Source: Bacillota bacterium (GTDB lineage: Bacteria; Bacillota; Bacilli; Alicyclobacillales; Alicyclobacillaceae). From it: a DNA stretch of 5,119 nt. Location of the stretch: the NCBI GenBank assembly GCA_021816665.1, contig JAKAXI010000177.1:1-5119 (forward strand). The letters run 5' to 3'. Under the pieces are notes generated by a model. That model ran no database searches. It was given only the letters and a program-made list of their open reading frames with translations, and had not been told where the DNA came from. Both the position numbers and the translations under genes were made by a program. Below are positions 1 to 4,798 of this stretch, piece by piece (positions within the stretch are counted from its first letter, which is position 1; each line of letters starts with the position of its first letter).

Positions 1-219
1 CATCATCGCAACTTCCAGGCCGATCAAATAGAGCAGACCTTGATCGAGAAACTGCTGGAAGTTGTGGCTGCTAGTCACAGACAGCATGCCGTACAAGCTC
101 GCGACCATCATCGCACCCGCTCCGACTACACCGGCGATCAAAAGCAGTGCGAGGACGATCTCCAACACACGTACGGACTGTTCGATAAACTGATAAAAGG
201 GCTTAAATTGTCGATGCAC
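1..219 (-). CDS. PsiE-like small membrane protein, 3' end cut by window edge
   Basis: The first 73 residues of a membrane protein run off the left edge in frame. An amphipathic N-terminus (MHRQFKPFYQFIEQSVRVLE) leads into a hydrophobic helix at about residues 20-42, a polar loop (SVTSSHNFQQFLDQG), and the start of a second helix containing LLYLIGLEVAMM. The helix order and the 'IGLE' signature resemble the PsiE family (phosphate-starvation-inducible E, function unknown); this is recognition from memory over a partial sequence. I place the start at the GTG at 219 because GGAGGTGA (235-228) lies 8 bases upstream. An in-frame ATG at 237 overlaps this Shine-Dalgarno and has only a weak AGGA before it. 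The gene lies downstream of the MFS exporter on the same strand but has its own extended -10 promoter, so it is probably transcribed independently. Confidence 0.6.
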   Translation of the reverse strand, partial: MHRQFKPFYQFIEQSVRVLEIVLALLLIAGVVGAGAMMVASLYGMLSVTSSHNFQQFLDQGLLYLIGLEVAMM

Positions 220-227
220 TTGGCCTC

Positions 228-235
228 TCACCTCC
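228..235 (-). promoter_or_regulatory. Ribosome-binding site deciding the PsiE-like start
   Basis: Read on the minus strand this is GGAGGTGA, 8 bases before the GTG at 219. It lies just inside the reading frame opened by the alternative ATG at 237, so if it is the real Shine-Dalgarno, translation begins at the GTG and not at the ATG. Confidence 0.6.
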
Positions 236-279
236 ATTCCATTTCCTGAACGTTGCCGGTGGTGCTGGCTCAGGCGTTA

Positions 280-288
280 ATTATAGCA
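280..288 (-). promoter_or_regulatory. Extended -10 promoter for the PsiE-like gene
   Basis: Read on the minus strand the sequence is TGCTATAAT: a perfect TATAAT -10 box (285-280) with the TGn extension (288-286). No good -35 box sits 16-18 bases upstream, which is usual for extended -10 promoters. Transcription would start near 273, giving a leader of about 55 bases before the GTG at 219. Confidence 0.55.
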
Positions 289-350
289 ACATTTAGATTT
301 TACCGTAATACGCAACTGCAGTTATTTCGAGTGAACCCTCTCCGCTGACC

Positions 351-1784
351 TCAAGCAACTTGACGGCGAGGTGTGACCCGCAGAGCCGACGAAACAGCCC
401 CAGCGACGCAGACTGCGGCGGCCGCCCAAAACACCGTGTGGAGGGCTGCCATAAACAACCCCGGAGCAAGATGGGCTGGAACTCCGTGGAACACTCGCCC
501 TGTCAACTGGTGTAGGCGAACAGTGAATACAGACACTGACAAGGAAATGCCGATGACCATCCCGATATTTCGAACCAGCGCATTCAGACCGCCAACCAAT
601 CCGACTTTACTGCGTGGCGCGGTGTTCATGATGTTTGCGTTGTTCGGCGACTGGAACATCCCCTGCCCAATTCCAAACAGCACCAAGTGCAGACCTACTA
701 CCCATGGCTGGACGCCAGTGGACAGGAAGTTGAGAAGAACAAACCCTAGCGCATTCACACAGAGCCCGCCAGTCGTCAACAGCTTGGGCCCAATTCGGTC
801 AGATATGTAGCCCGACAACGGAGCCACACCAGCCATGGCAAGCGGGTACGTCATCATCGCGAGACCCGTGACTTGCGGTGAGGCGTGCAACACGTCCTCG
901 AGGTAAAACGGCATCATCGTATTCGTGCAGAATAAAGACACGAAAGAGAGCATTGCGGCAAAACTCGCTGCAGAAAAGGCGCGGTTGCGGTACAGGGAAA
1001 AATCGATCATGGGCTTCTTGGCATAGCGTTCTCGCACGCCAAATGCAGCGAGCACGAGGATTGACCCGCTTAGGCCAACGATCGTGCGAGCCGATGTCCA
1101 CGTCCACGTTTCTCCATTTGAAACCGTGTAGAGGAGATCGACGATCCCAACGATGAACAGAACGGTACCCGTGTAATCGAAACCACTTGCCGACTTCCTG
1201 GTGTGTTTTTTCGGCAACAGAAACAACCCGAGCACAAACCCCAAAACGCCAATCGGCACGTTGACCCAGAAGATCGCGGACCAGTTGAAGTAGCCAATCA
1301 AGAGACCGCCAATTGTCGGGCCAGTGAGTGACCCAAGCGATACGGTAGCCCCGATGATACCGAGCGCTCGACCGCGCTGGTGCTGAGGAAATGTAGTGGC
1401 GGTAATCGCCTGGCTGTTCGCCATCAACAAGGCGGCGCCGAGGGCCTGCGCAATGCGGGACGCAATCAGCAGACTGATGGTCGGCGACAGTGCACACAAG
1501 GTCGATCCGGCAGCAAATACGAGAAAGCCCGCATTGTAGAGCCGCCCACGTCCCCACAAGTCAGCCAAATTTCCCACGAGCGGCAACATGGCGCAGATCG
1601 TCAACAAATAAGCGGAAACGACCCACTGCACAAGATGAAGTGGGACTTGTAGTGTGCTTGAAATGGTGGGCAGGCCCACATTGGCAATACTGCCGTCAAG
1701 GGTCGCCATGAATGTGCCGACTGCGACGTTTGCCAACACCCACCACTTGCGCGTTTCTTGGTCAGTCGTCTGAGCCACACTCAT
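351..1784 (-). CDS. DHA2-type (EmrB/QacA-like) MFS multidrug exporter
   Basis: A complete 477-residue member of the major facilitator superfamily, drug:H+ antiporter-2 group (14 transmembrane helices), predicted to export drugs or other toxic organic compounds in exchange for protons. Visible hallmarks are the helix-1 motif LDGSIANVGLP with acidic D30, motif A (GNLADLWGRGR, residues 71-81) in the loop after helix 2, motif B (SRIAQALGAAL, around R110) in helix 4, the antiporter motif C (GPTIGGLLIGYFNW, 155-168) in helix 5, and a second-half motif-A echo, GYISDRIGPKLL. The length is normal for the family. The ATG at 1784 is preferred over the in-frame GTG at 1793 because the Shine-Dalgarno GAGGTG (1796-1791) contains that GTG and sits 6 bases before the ATG. 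The gene is divergent from the Rieske oxygenase remnant. Its substrate cannot be told from sequence. Confidence 0.93.
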   Translation of the reverse strand: MSVAQTTDQETRKWWVLANVAVGTFMATLDGSIANVGLPTISSTLQVPLHLVQWVVSAYLLTICAMLPLVGNLADLWGRGRLYNAGFLVFAAGSTLCALSPTISLLIASRIAQALGAALLMANSQAITATTFPQHQRGRALGIIGATVSLGSLTGPTIGGLLIGYFNWSAIFWVNVPIGVLGFVLGLFLLPKKHTRKSASGFDYTGTVLFIVGIVDLLYTVSNGETWTWTSARTIVGLSGSILVLAAFGVRERYAKKPMIDFSLYRNRAFSAASFAAMLSFVSLFCTNTMMPFYLEDVLHASPQVTGLAMMTYPLAMAGVAPLSGYISDRIGPKLLTTGGLCVNALGFVLLNFLSTGVQPWVVGLHLVLFGIGQGMFQSPNNANIMNTAPRSKVGLVGGLNALVRNIGMVIGISLSVSVFTVRLHQLTGRVFHGVPAHLAPGLFMAALHTVFWAAAAVCVAGAVSSALRVTPRRQVA

Positions 1785-1790
1785 CTGCTG

Positions 1791-1796
1791 CACCTC
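1791..1796 (-). promoter_or_regulatory. Ribosome-binding site deciding the MFS start
   Basis: On the minus strand this is GAGGTG, followed by CAGCAG and the ATG at 1784. The GTG codon that would give a protein three residues longer is part of the Shine-Dalgarno itself, so the shorter start is more likely. Confidence 0.6.
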
Positions 1797-1842
1797 AGTC
1801 GTTGTGGAAATCCGTTTCTAGCTACACTTTTCTCCCCGTCTC

Positions 1843-1871
1843 ATTGTAGTGAACCCCTTGTCGACATACAA
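1843..1871 (-). promoter_or_regulatory. Probable sigma-A promoter of the MFS gene
   Basis: Read on the minus strand: TTGTAT (1871-1866), a 17-base spacer, then TACAAT (1848-1843). The -10 matches TATAAT at five of six positions and the -35 matches TTGACA at three. The predicted transcript starts near 1836, about 50 bases before the MFS ATG. The -35 overlaps the CAAACGTTTG palindrome, which suggests control by a repressor. Confidence 0.45.
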
Positions 1872-1887
1872 ACGTTTGGCCTAGACT
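1858..1887 (+). promoter_or_regulatory. Possible promoter of the Rieske oxygenase remnant
   Basis: TTGTCG (1858-1863), an 18-base spacer and TAGACT (1882-1887), each matching consensus at four of six positions. It would interleave with the divergent MFS promoter and drive the reading frame starting at 1939. This is a weak prediction; the gene behind it is broken in any case. Confidence 0.3.
1869..1878. promoter_or_regulatory. Perfect palindrome CAAACGTTTG, candidate operator
   Basis: A ten-base perfect inverted repeat lies between the divergent MFS gene and oxygenase remnant. It overlaps the proposed MFS -35 box and the spacer of the forward promoter. Exporters of this class are often controlled by TetR- or MarR-type repressors binding such sites, but no regulator gene is in the window, so the operator role is inferred from position alone. 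Confidence 0.35.
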
Positions 1888-1938
1888 AAAAAGTACAAGT
1901 ATTTAAACGCCATACAGTGAGGTGGGGAGACAGTTAAA

Positions 1939-2425
1939 TTGAACGTGATTGACGACGCTGTACTTCGGCGCGAGTGGGGCGTTGCATTGCCGTCCGCCGA
2001 AGTAAAGGAGACTCCAAAGCACATCAACCTGTTCGGTGAACCGGTCGTTTTGTGGCGAAGTGAAGGTACAGCACTCGCTTGCCGAGACTTGTGCGTACAC
2101 CGCGGCGTCGCACTCTCGCTCGGTTGCGTACGCGACGGCGCACTGATGTGCATCATTGAGAACTTTTTGGATGTCGGGCACCTCGCCATCCTTCATGACG
2201 GGTTCCTCGGTTCATCCGAACAAGCGTACATCCCACAATACCGAGTCCAGCAAACCGCGATCGGCTACACCTCAGACGAAATACACATCTTTCAGCCAAA
2301 CGCAGACGGAGCCCGAAGACCTTTCACTCGACCTGCAACGCGAACTGTCACTTCAGTGCGATCGCATCAGCATAGCCTACCGCCAGTACCTGCGAGAACT
2401 CGGTGTGACATTTGGAGTCGCCTGA
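1939..2425 (+). pseudogene. Decayed Rieske-type ring-hydroxylating oxygenase, two internal deletions
   Basis: Remnant of the oxygenase (alpha) subunit of a Rieske non-heme iron dioxygenase or monooxygenase. Frame 1 starts at TTG 1939 (GGTGGGGAG upstream) and carries a recognisable N-terminus (REWGVALPSAEV, NLFGEPVVLWR) and the first half of the Rieske motif, C52-x-H54, then C71. The usual second histidine (C-x2-H-G-W) is absent: the sequence jumps at about base 2151 straight to the mononuclear-iron region ENFLDVGHLAILHDG with H81-x4-H86. At about 2309 the frame shifts by +1, and the other frame gives a family-like C-terminus, from PEDLSLDL through AYRQYLRELG to the stop at 2423-2425. About 60 residues appear lost at the first junction and most of the catalytic domain at the second. 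Frame 1 itself reads on to a stop near 2496 through unrelated sequence. No active enzyme is expected. Confidence 0.8.
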
Positions 2426-2440
2426 ATCATCTCTTTAATA

Positions 2441-2467
2441 GTCCATTTGGACCCCTCAAAATGGTCC
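2441..2467 (+). other. Overlapping alternative hairpins after the pseudogene
   Basis: GTCC-ATTT-GGAC (2441-2452) forms a tight stem-loop, while GGACC (2449-2453) can instead pair with GGTCC (2463-2467), and CCATTT (2443-2448) with AAATGG (2459-2464). These pairings are mutually exclusive. No T-run follows, so this is not a clear intrinsic terminator. It could be a degraded terminator of the oxygenase gene or chance structure. Confidence 0.25.
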
Positions 2468-2476
2468 GATTCGGCG

Positions 2477-2506
2477 TTGTTACCCTTATGGCCTAGTAGG
2501 GATGAT
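2477..2506 (+). promoter_or_regulatory. Possible promoter of the cytochrome b operon
   Basis: TTGTTA (2477-2482), an 18-base spacer and GATGAT (2501-2506), each matching the sigma-A consensus at four of six positions. It would give a leader of roughly 90 bases before the ATG at 2606. No better candidate was found between the pseudogene stop and the operon, but the call is weak. The rest of 2426-2605 shows no gene. Confidence 0.25.
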
Positions 2507-2605
2507 TAGAACGCTTGTAGGGGAGATTTACCATTGCGGTGAATTGGCCATCGCCCCACTCTCTTGGGACAGAGACAAGCACGTAGAAGAAAGTGAGGGG
2601 TTTGC

Positions 2606-2770
2606 ATGAACGGACACTTAACTCCCCCCATCCATGCCGGGTGGGCATGGCAATTTTCGTGGTTGAACTTATCTGCTGCCGATCTCATCGTCGTCGGCCT
2701 GATGGTGGTTGTCTTCGTGCTCGCGATCGTAATCCCGTTTCCGGACCACAAAGGAGGTGATGACGAGTGA
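2606..2770 (+). CDS. 54-residue single-helix membrane protein, first gene of the cytochrome b operon
   Basis: Translation from the ATG at 2606 gives 54 residues: a tryptophan-rich N-terminus (three Trp within GWAWQFSW, residues 12-19), one transmembrane helix at about residues 24-45 (DLIVVGLMVVVFVLAIVIP) and a short charged tail, KGGDDE. The RBS GAGGGG (2595-2600) lies 5 bases upstream. Its stop (2768-2770) overlaps the GTG of the cytochrome b gene, and the last codons contain that gene's Shine-Dalgarno, so the two are translationally coupled. I do not recognise the family. By position it may be a small accessory subunit, analogous to the single-helix Pet subunits of b6f complexes; that is analogy and not homology. 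It has no heme or iron-sulfur ligand motif. Confidence 0.75.
   Translation: MNGHLTPPIHAGWAWQFSWLNLSAADLIVVGLMVVVFVLAIVIPFPDHKGGDDE
2750..2761 (+). promoter_or_regulatory. 12-base Shine-Dalgarno of the cytochrome b gene
   Basis: AAAGGAGGTGAT is fully complementary to the anti-Shine-Dalgarno tail of Firmicutes 16S rRNA (complementary to ATCACCTCCTTT). It lies inside the end of the 54-residue gene, 5 bases before the GTG at 2767, and fixes that GTG as the start although the codon is non-canonical. Confidence 0.85.
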
Positions 2771-3402
2771 AAAAGAACATGACGCGGTCACTGCGACTGT
2801 GGGTTCAGAACACACTTCCGATGGAGAACCTTTTGCCGGACAGCATGCCGTCCTACGTTGATTCATACGTCTACCTGTTTGGCATCCTGACGGTGGCAGC
2901 ACTCGTTTGGCTCATCATAACCGGGACGGTGCTCGCGATCTTCGGACCGGAGTGGTGGCACGTCTCTCCCGTCGGTCACTTCTTCAACAGCATGCACTTC
3001 TGGAGCGTTCAGGCGTTTTTCTTCTTCATGGTCTTGCACCTGTGGGCGCAGTTCATGATGGCAGCTTGGCGAGGCGGTCGGCACTGGACATGGATCGGTG
3101 GTTGGTTGCTGTTCCTCGTCTCGATTGTGGCGGGACTCACAGGCTATTTGTCGCAAAACAACTTTGACTCGCAGTGGATTGGCGTTCAGGGAAAAGACGC
3201 GATCAACTCGACGGGCATCGGCGGCTTCTTTAACATCCTGAACTTCGGCCAAATGTACGGGTTACATATCTTTGTGCTGCCAATGGTCATTATTGTGTTG
3301 TTGGCCATTCACCTGATGTTGGTCCGCATGCACGGTGTTGTGGAACCCCTGCCGAACGGAAAGGAGGAAGTCGACAATGGCGAGAAAGTGGCGGAACAAT
3401 AA
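2767..3402 (+). CDS. b6-type cytochrome b, diheme N-terminal subunit
   Basis: A 211-residue membrane cytochrome equivalent to cytochrome b6 / the N-terminal half of mitochondrial cytochrome b (helices A-D). Helices lie near residues 36-59, 79-99, 109-128 and 165-188. Axial heme ligands are H77/H91 in helix B (i+14) and H167/H182 in helix D (i+15); the i+15 spacing is typical of b6 and QcrB and not of bc1. Other hallmarks are HWTWIGGW, GLTGYLSQNNFDSQW in place of the usual GYxLPWDQ, and LHIFVLPM...HLMLVRMHGVVEPL. It should carry two b hemes spanning the membrane and exchange electrons with menaquinone. It contains no cysteine, so the covalent heme c_i of b6 and Bacillus QcrB cannot form. The GTG start is fixed by a 12-base Shine-Dalgarno; the start and end overlap the flanking genes by 4 and 26 bases. 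No qcrA- or qcrC-like gene accompanies it, so I give no gene symbol. Confidence 0.9.
   Translation: MKKNMTRSLRLWVQNTLPMENLLPDSMPSYVDSYVYLFGILTVAALVWLIITGTVLAIFGPEWWHVSPVGHFFNSMHFWSVQAFFFFMVLHLWAQFMMAAWRGGRHWTWIGGWLLFLVSIVAGLTGYLSQNNFDSQWIGVQGKDAINSTGIGGFFNILNFGQMYGLHIFVLPMVIIVLLAIHLMLVRMHGVVEPLPNGKEEVDNGEKVAEQ
3064..3079 (+). repeat. 16-base direct repeat, copy 1 (encodes AWRGG)
   Basis: GCTTGGCGAGGCGGTC occurs here and again at 4471-4486. Both copies are read in the same codon phase as Ala-Trp-Arg-Gly-Gly. Here it codes the loop after helix B of the cytochrome b (residues 100-104), the position of the GGFKKP loop in cytochrome b6. Confidence 0.6.
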
Positions 3403-4342
3403 CGCCGACTTCCCACAGAAACCGTATGACCTGATCCGCGAGATGTTGGTTGCACTTGGCATCATGGGCGCTTTGGTGTTGGTCTTGGCCGCCGTATTCT
3501 CGACTCCAGACGTCCCAGCGCTAACTGCGCAACAAGTCGCACGTCAAGACCCGAAACTGTTGTTGCAAAACGCCCTTGACGACCTGTCGGGGCAAGACGC
3601 CATCAGCACCTACGGCCCCCCCTACAACAACTCGGGTACCGCGCAGTCGATCGCCGGCTTTTCGCCAGCGCAGATAGCCGGTGTGCAGATTCCGATCAAT
3701 TCAGCGAAGGTCAACGTACTCGACCCGCTAAACAAGGTCGCCAAAATCGACACATCCCTGCAGTCGCCACTGCAAACTTGGAGCAAGGCGACCGTAAAAC
3801 AGCGGTCGGCGTGGGTGAACCACATAGAATCCGCGCTTAATCACGCGACTCTACAGCACGGAGTCCTAGTCGTGCCAGCAGCCAGTCCTGACAGTTATGG
3901 CCCGCTTCCGACGATGCTCAACGCCTACCTCGGGTTGGCTCGAAGTGGTCTGCTGGAGTCCGCGATTGACGGCGGGTCAGGTCCAATGCCTGCCACAAAC
4001 CGCACTGAATCGCTGCTTCTACTGCAGGATGTGCCTGACGCCCAATACGCGAATCAGCTCGACATGTCAGGCAACCAGTGGGGAATTATCAAAGAGACCG
4101 GCAACTATCCGGGCGCTGTGTGGCTGTGGTTCTACACCCTGCTGTATCAGATTCCGCCGTTCGTCAACTCCAGTTCCGCTGATTTGGAGGTTGTTCTCAC
4201 TACCGGCATCGTCACCATCTTACTCGTCTTAACTCCATTCATCCCAGGGCTCCGGTCACTGCCGAAGGTATTCGGGATTTACAAATTGATCTGGCGCCGC
4301 TGGTACCGCACGACGACAAAGAAAGGGCGTGGACACGCATGA
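3377..4342 (+). CDS. Subunit-IV-like cytochrome b partner with large extracytoplasmic insertion
   Basis: A 321-residue protein starting at the ATG at 3377 (GGAGG at 3363-3367, 9 bases upstream), inside the end of the cytochrome b gene. Residues 12-41 (FPQKPYDLIREMLVALGIMG and onward) resemble the start and helix E of subunit IV / cytochrome b C-terminal domain. Residues 42-243 form a long polar stretch, rich in N, Q, S and T with TYGPPYNN at 78-85, predicted on the outer face. Then YPGAVWLWFYTLLYQIPPF (244-262) occupies the place of PEWYFL...ELL, followed by a helix at 270-291 ending PFIPGLR, like helix F, and a basic tail (YKLIWRRWYR). The PEWY glutamate is absent, there is no cysteine (hence no CxxCH heme c), and helix G is missing. 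It probably assembles with the cytochrome b to complete a quinone site; the job of the insertion is unknown. Confidence 0.7.
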   Translation: MARKWRNNNADFPQKPYDLIREMLVALGIMGALVLVLAAVFSTPDVPALTAQQVARQDPKLLLQNALDDLSGQDAISTYGPPYNNSGTAQSIAGFSPAQIAGVQIPINSAKVNVLDPLNKVAKIDTSLQSPLQTWSKATVKQRSAWVNHIESALNHATLQHGVLVVPAASPDSYGPLPTMLNAYLGLARSGLLESAIDGGSGPMPATNRTESLLLLQDVPDAQYANQLDMSGNQWGIIKETGNYPGAVWLWFYTLLYQIPPFVNSSSADLEVVLTTGIVTILLVLTPFIPGLRSLPKVFGIYKLIWRRWYRTTTKKGRGHA

Positions 4343-4596
4343 ACCGTTCCACTCGCACAAAGAAAGCTAGCCCCCGCCGGGCGTTAGTCCCGCAGATGTG
4401 GGTGGTCCTGCTGTTCACCGGCGTCGGGATCTACGCAACGAACCTCGTGTACAAAGCGATTGTAGACGGCGCTTGGCGAGGCGGTCTGATCGGTGCGGTA
4501 CTTTTGGCTGCAGCTGTCTACGTAGCAGGTATGCCGCTCGCTGCTTCGATGTGGACCCATCGGGCACGCAAAGGAAAGCTGCCAAAGCGCGCTTAG
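4339..4596 (+). CDS. 85-residue two-helix membrane protein, last gene of the cytochrome b operon
   Basis: A small basic membrane protein that I do not recognise. It has a positively charged N-terminus (RSTRTKKASPRR), a helix at about residues 16-37 (LVPQMWVVLLFTGVGIYATN), a loop AIVDGAWRGG, a second helix at about 49-70 and a basic tail (HRARKGKLPKRA). By the positive-inside rule both ends face the cytoplasm. Its ATG overlaps the TGA of the preceding gene (ATGA), implying coupled translation; only a weak AAAGGG precedes it. Because the subunit-IV-like protein ends after its helix-F equivalent, this protein could supply the missing transmembrane mass of the complex, but I see no sequence match to helix G. 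It has no redox ligands (no Cys; one His in the tail). Confidence 0.75.
   Translation: MNRSTRTKKASPRRALVPQMWVVLLFTGVGIYATNLVYKAIVDGAWRGGLIGAVLLAAAVYVAGMPLAASMWTHRARKGKLPKRA
4471..4486 (+). repeat. 16-base direct repeat, copy 2 (encodes AWRGG)
   Basis: Identical to 3064-3079 (GCTTGGCGAGGCGGTC). In this gene it codes residues 45-49, the loop between the two helices. Confidence 0.6.
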
Positions 4597-4609
4597 ACTG
4601 TATATGTTT

Positions 4610-4660
4610 GAGACGGAACGCGACCCGGGGCAGCGCGCCTCAGGTCGCGTTCGCTGTTTC
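4610..4660 (+). terminator. Long GC-rich hairpin closing the cytochrome b operon
   Basis: A perfect 10-bp stem, GAACGCGACC (4616-4625) with GGTCGCGTTC (4643-4652), begins 20 bases after the stop of the 85-residue gene. The loop can pair further (GGGGC 4627-4631 with GCCTC 4637-4641, one G-T pair), and outside an internal loop GAGAC (4610-4614) can pair with GTTTC (4656-4660). The T-tract afterwards is weak, so it may act as an imperfect intrinsic terminator or as a 3'-end stabiliser. It separates the operon from the sulfotransferase gene. Confidence 0.65.
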
Positions 4661-4709
4661 AGTAAACCTTTGACAACCCAGTTCCATTTCAATTAGCGTC
4701 ACTGCAAAT

Positions 4710-4738
4710 CTGACGATTTTGTCCCACCGTGGTAAGCT
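4710..4738 (+). promoter_or_regulatory. Probable promoter of the sulfotransferase gene
   Basis: CTGACG (4710-4715), a 17-base spacer and TAAGCT (4733-4738), the latter preceded by TGG to form an extended -10 element. The -35 matches consensus at four of six positions. Transcription would begin near 4745, with a leader of about 55 bases before the ATG at 4799. Confidence 0.4.
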
Positions 4739-4798
4739 AGAGGGTGTGACCCGCGCCCAGACGGGCGGTGTGAATTCGCCAGATACGGAGGAACAACG

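Noticed and set aside
373..810. Plus-strand reading frame opposite the MFS gene
   Set aside because: It has no RBS and its composition is that of the antisense of a membrane protein; no recognisable domain.
799..1557. Long reading frame on the minus strand inside the MFS gene in another frame
   Set aside because: Its product is rich in Arg, Cys and Trp with no domain. It is a shadow of the exporter, whose frame shows all the family motifs.
1939..2310. The Rieske-like remnant as the missing Rieske subunit of the cytochrome b operon
   Set aside because: Its sequence follows the aromatic-ring oxygenase pattern (CVHRG with a 16-residue gap, then NFLDVxHxxxxH), it has no N-terminal membrane anchor, and it is broken. 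It belongs to a different branch from QcrA/PetC.
2554..2600. CCCCACT...AGTGAGGGG pairing that might hide the RBS of the 54-residue gene
   Set aside because: The stem needs a two-base bulge inside only seven pairs and closes a loop of more than 30 bases, so it is unlikely to be a stable regulatory fold.
80..2851. GACAGCATGCCGT shared by 80-92 and 2839-2851
   Set aside because: A 13-base match in two unrelated coding regions, on opposite coding strands; best treated as chance.
2863..3252. 129-residue minus-strand frame opposite the cytochrome b gene
   Set aside because: Highly charged antisense translation of hydrophobic helices with no RBS; explained by the real gene.
4670..4698. TTGACA at 4670-4675 as the -35 of the sulfotransferase promoter
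   Set aside because: The hexamer is perfect, but no acceptable -10 lies 16-18 bases downstream (TTAGCG or TAGCGT). The extended -10 at 4733-4738 fits better.
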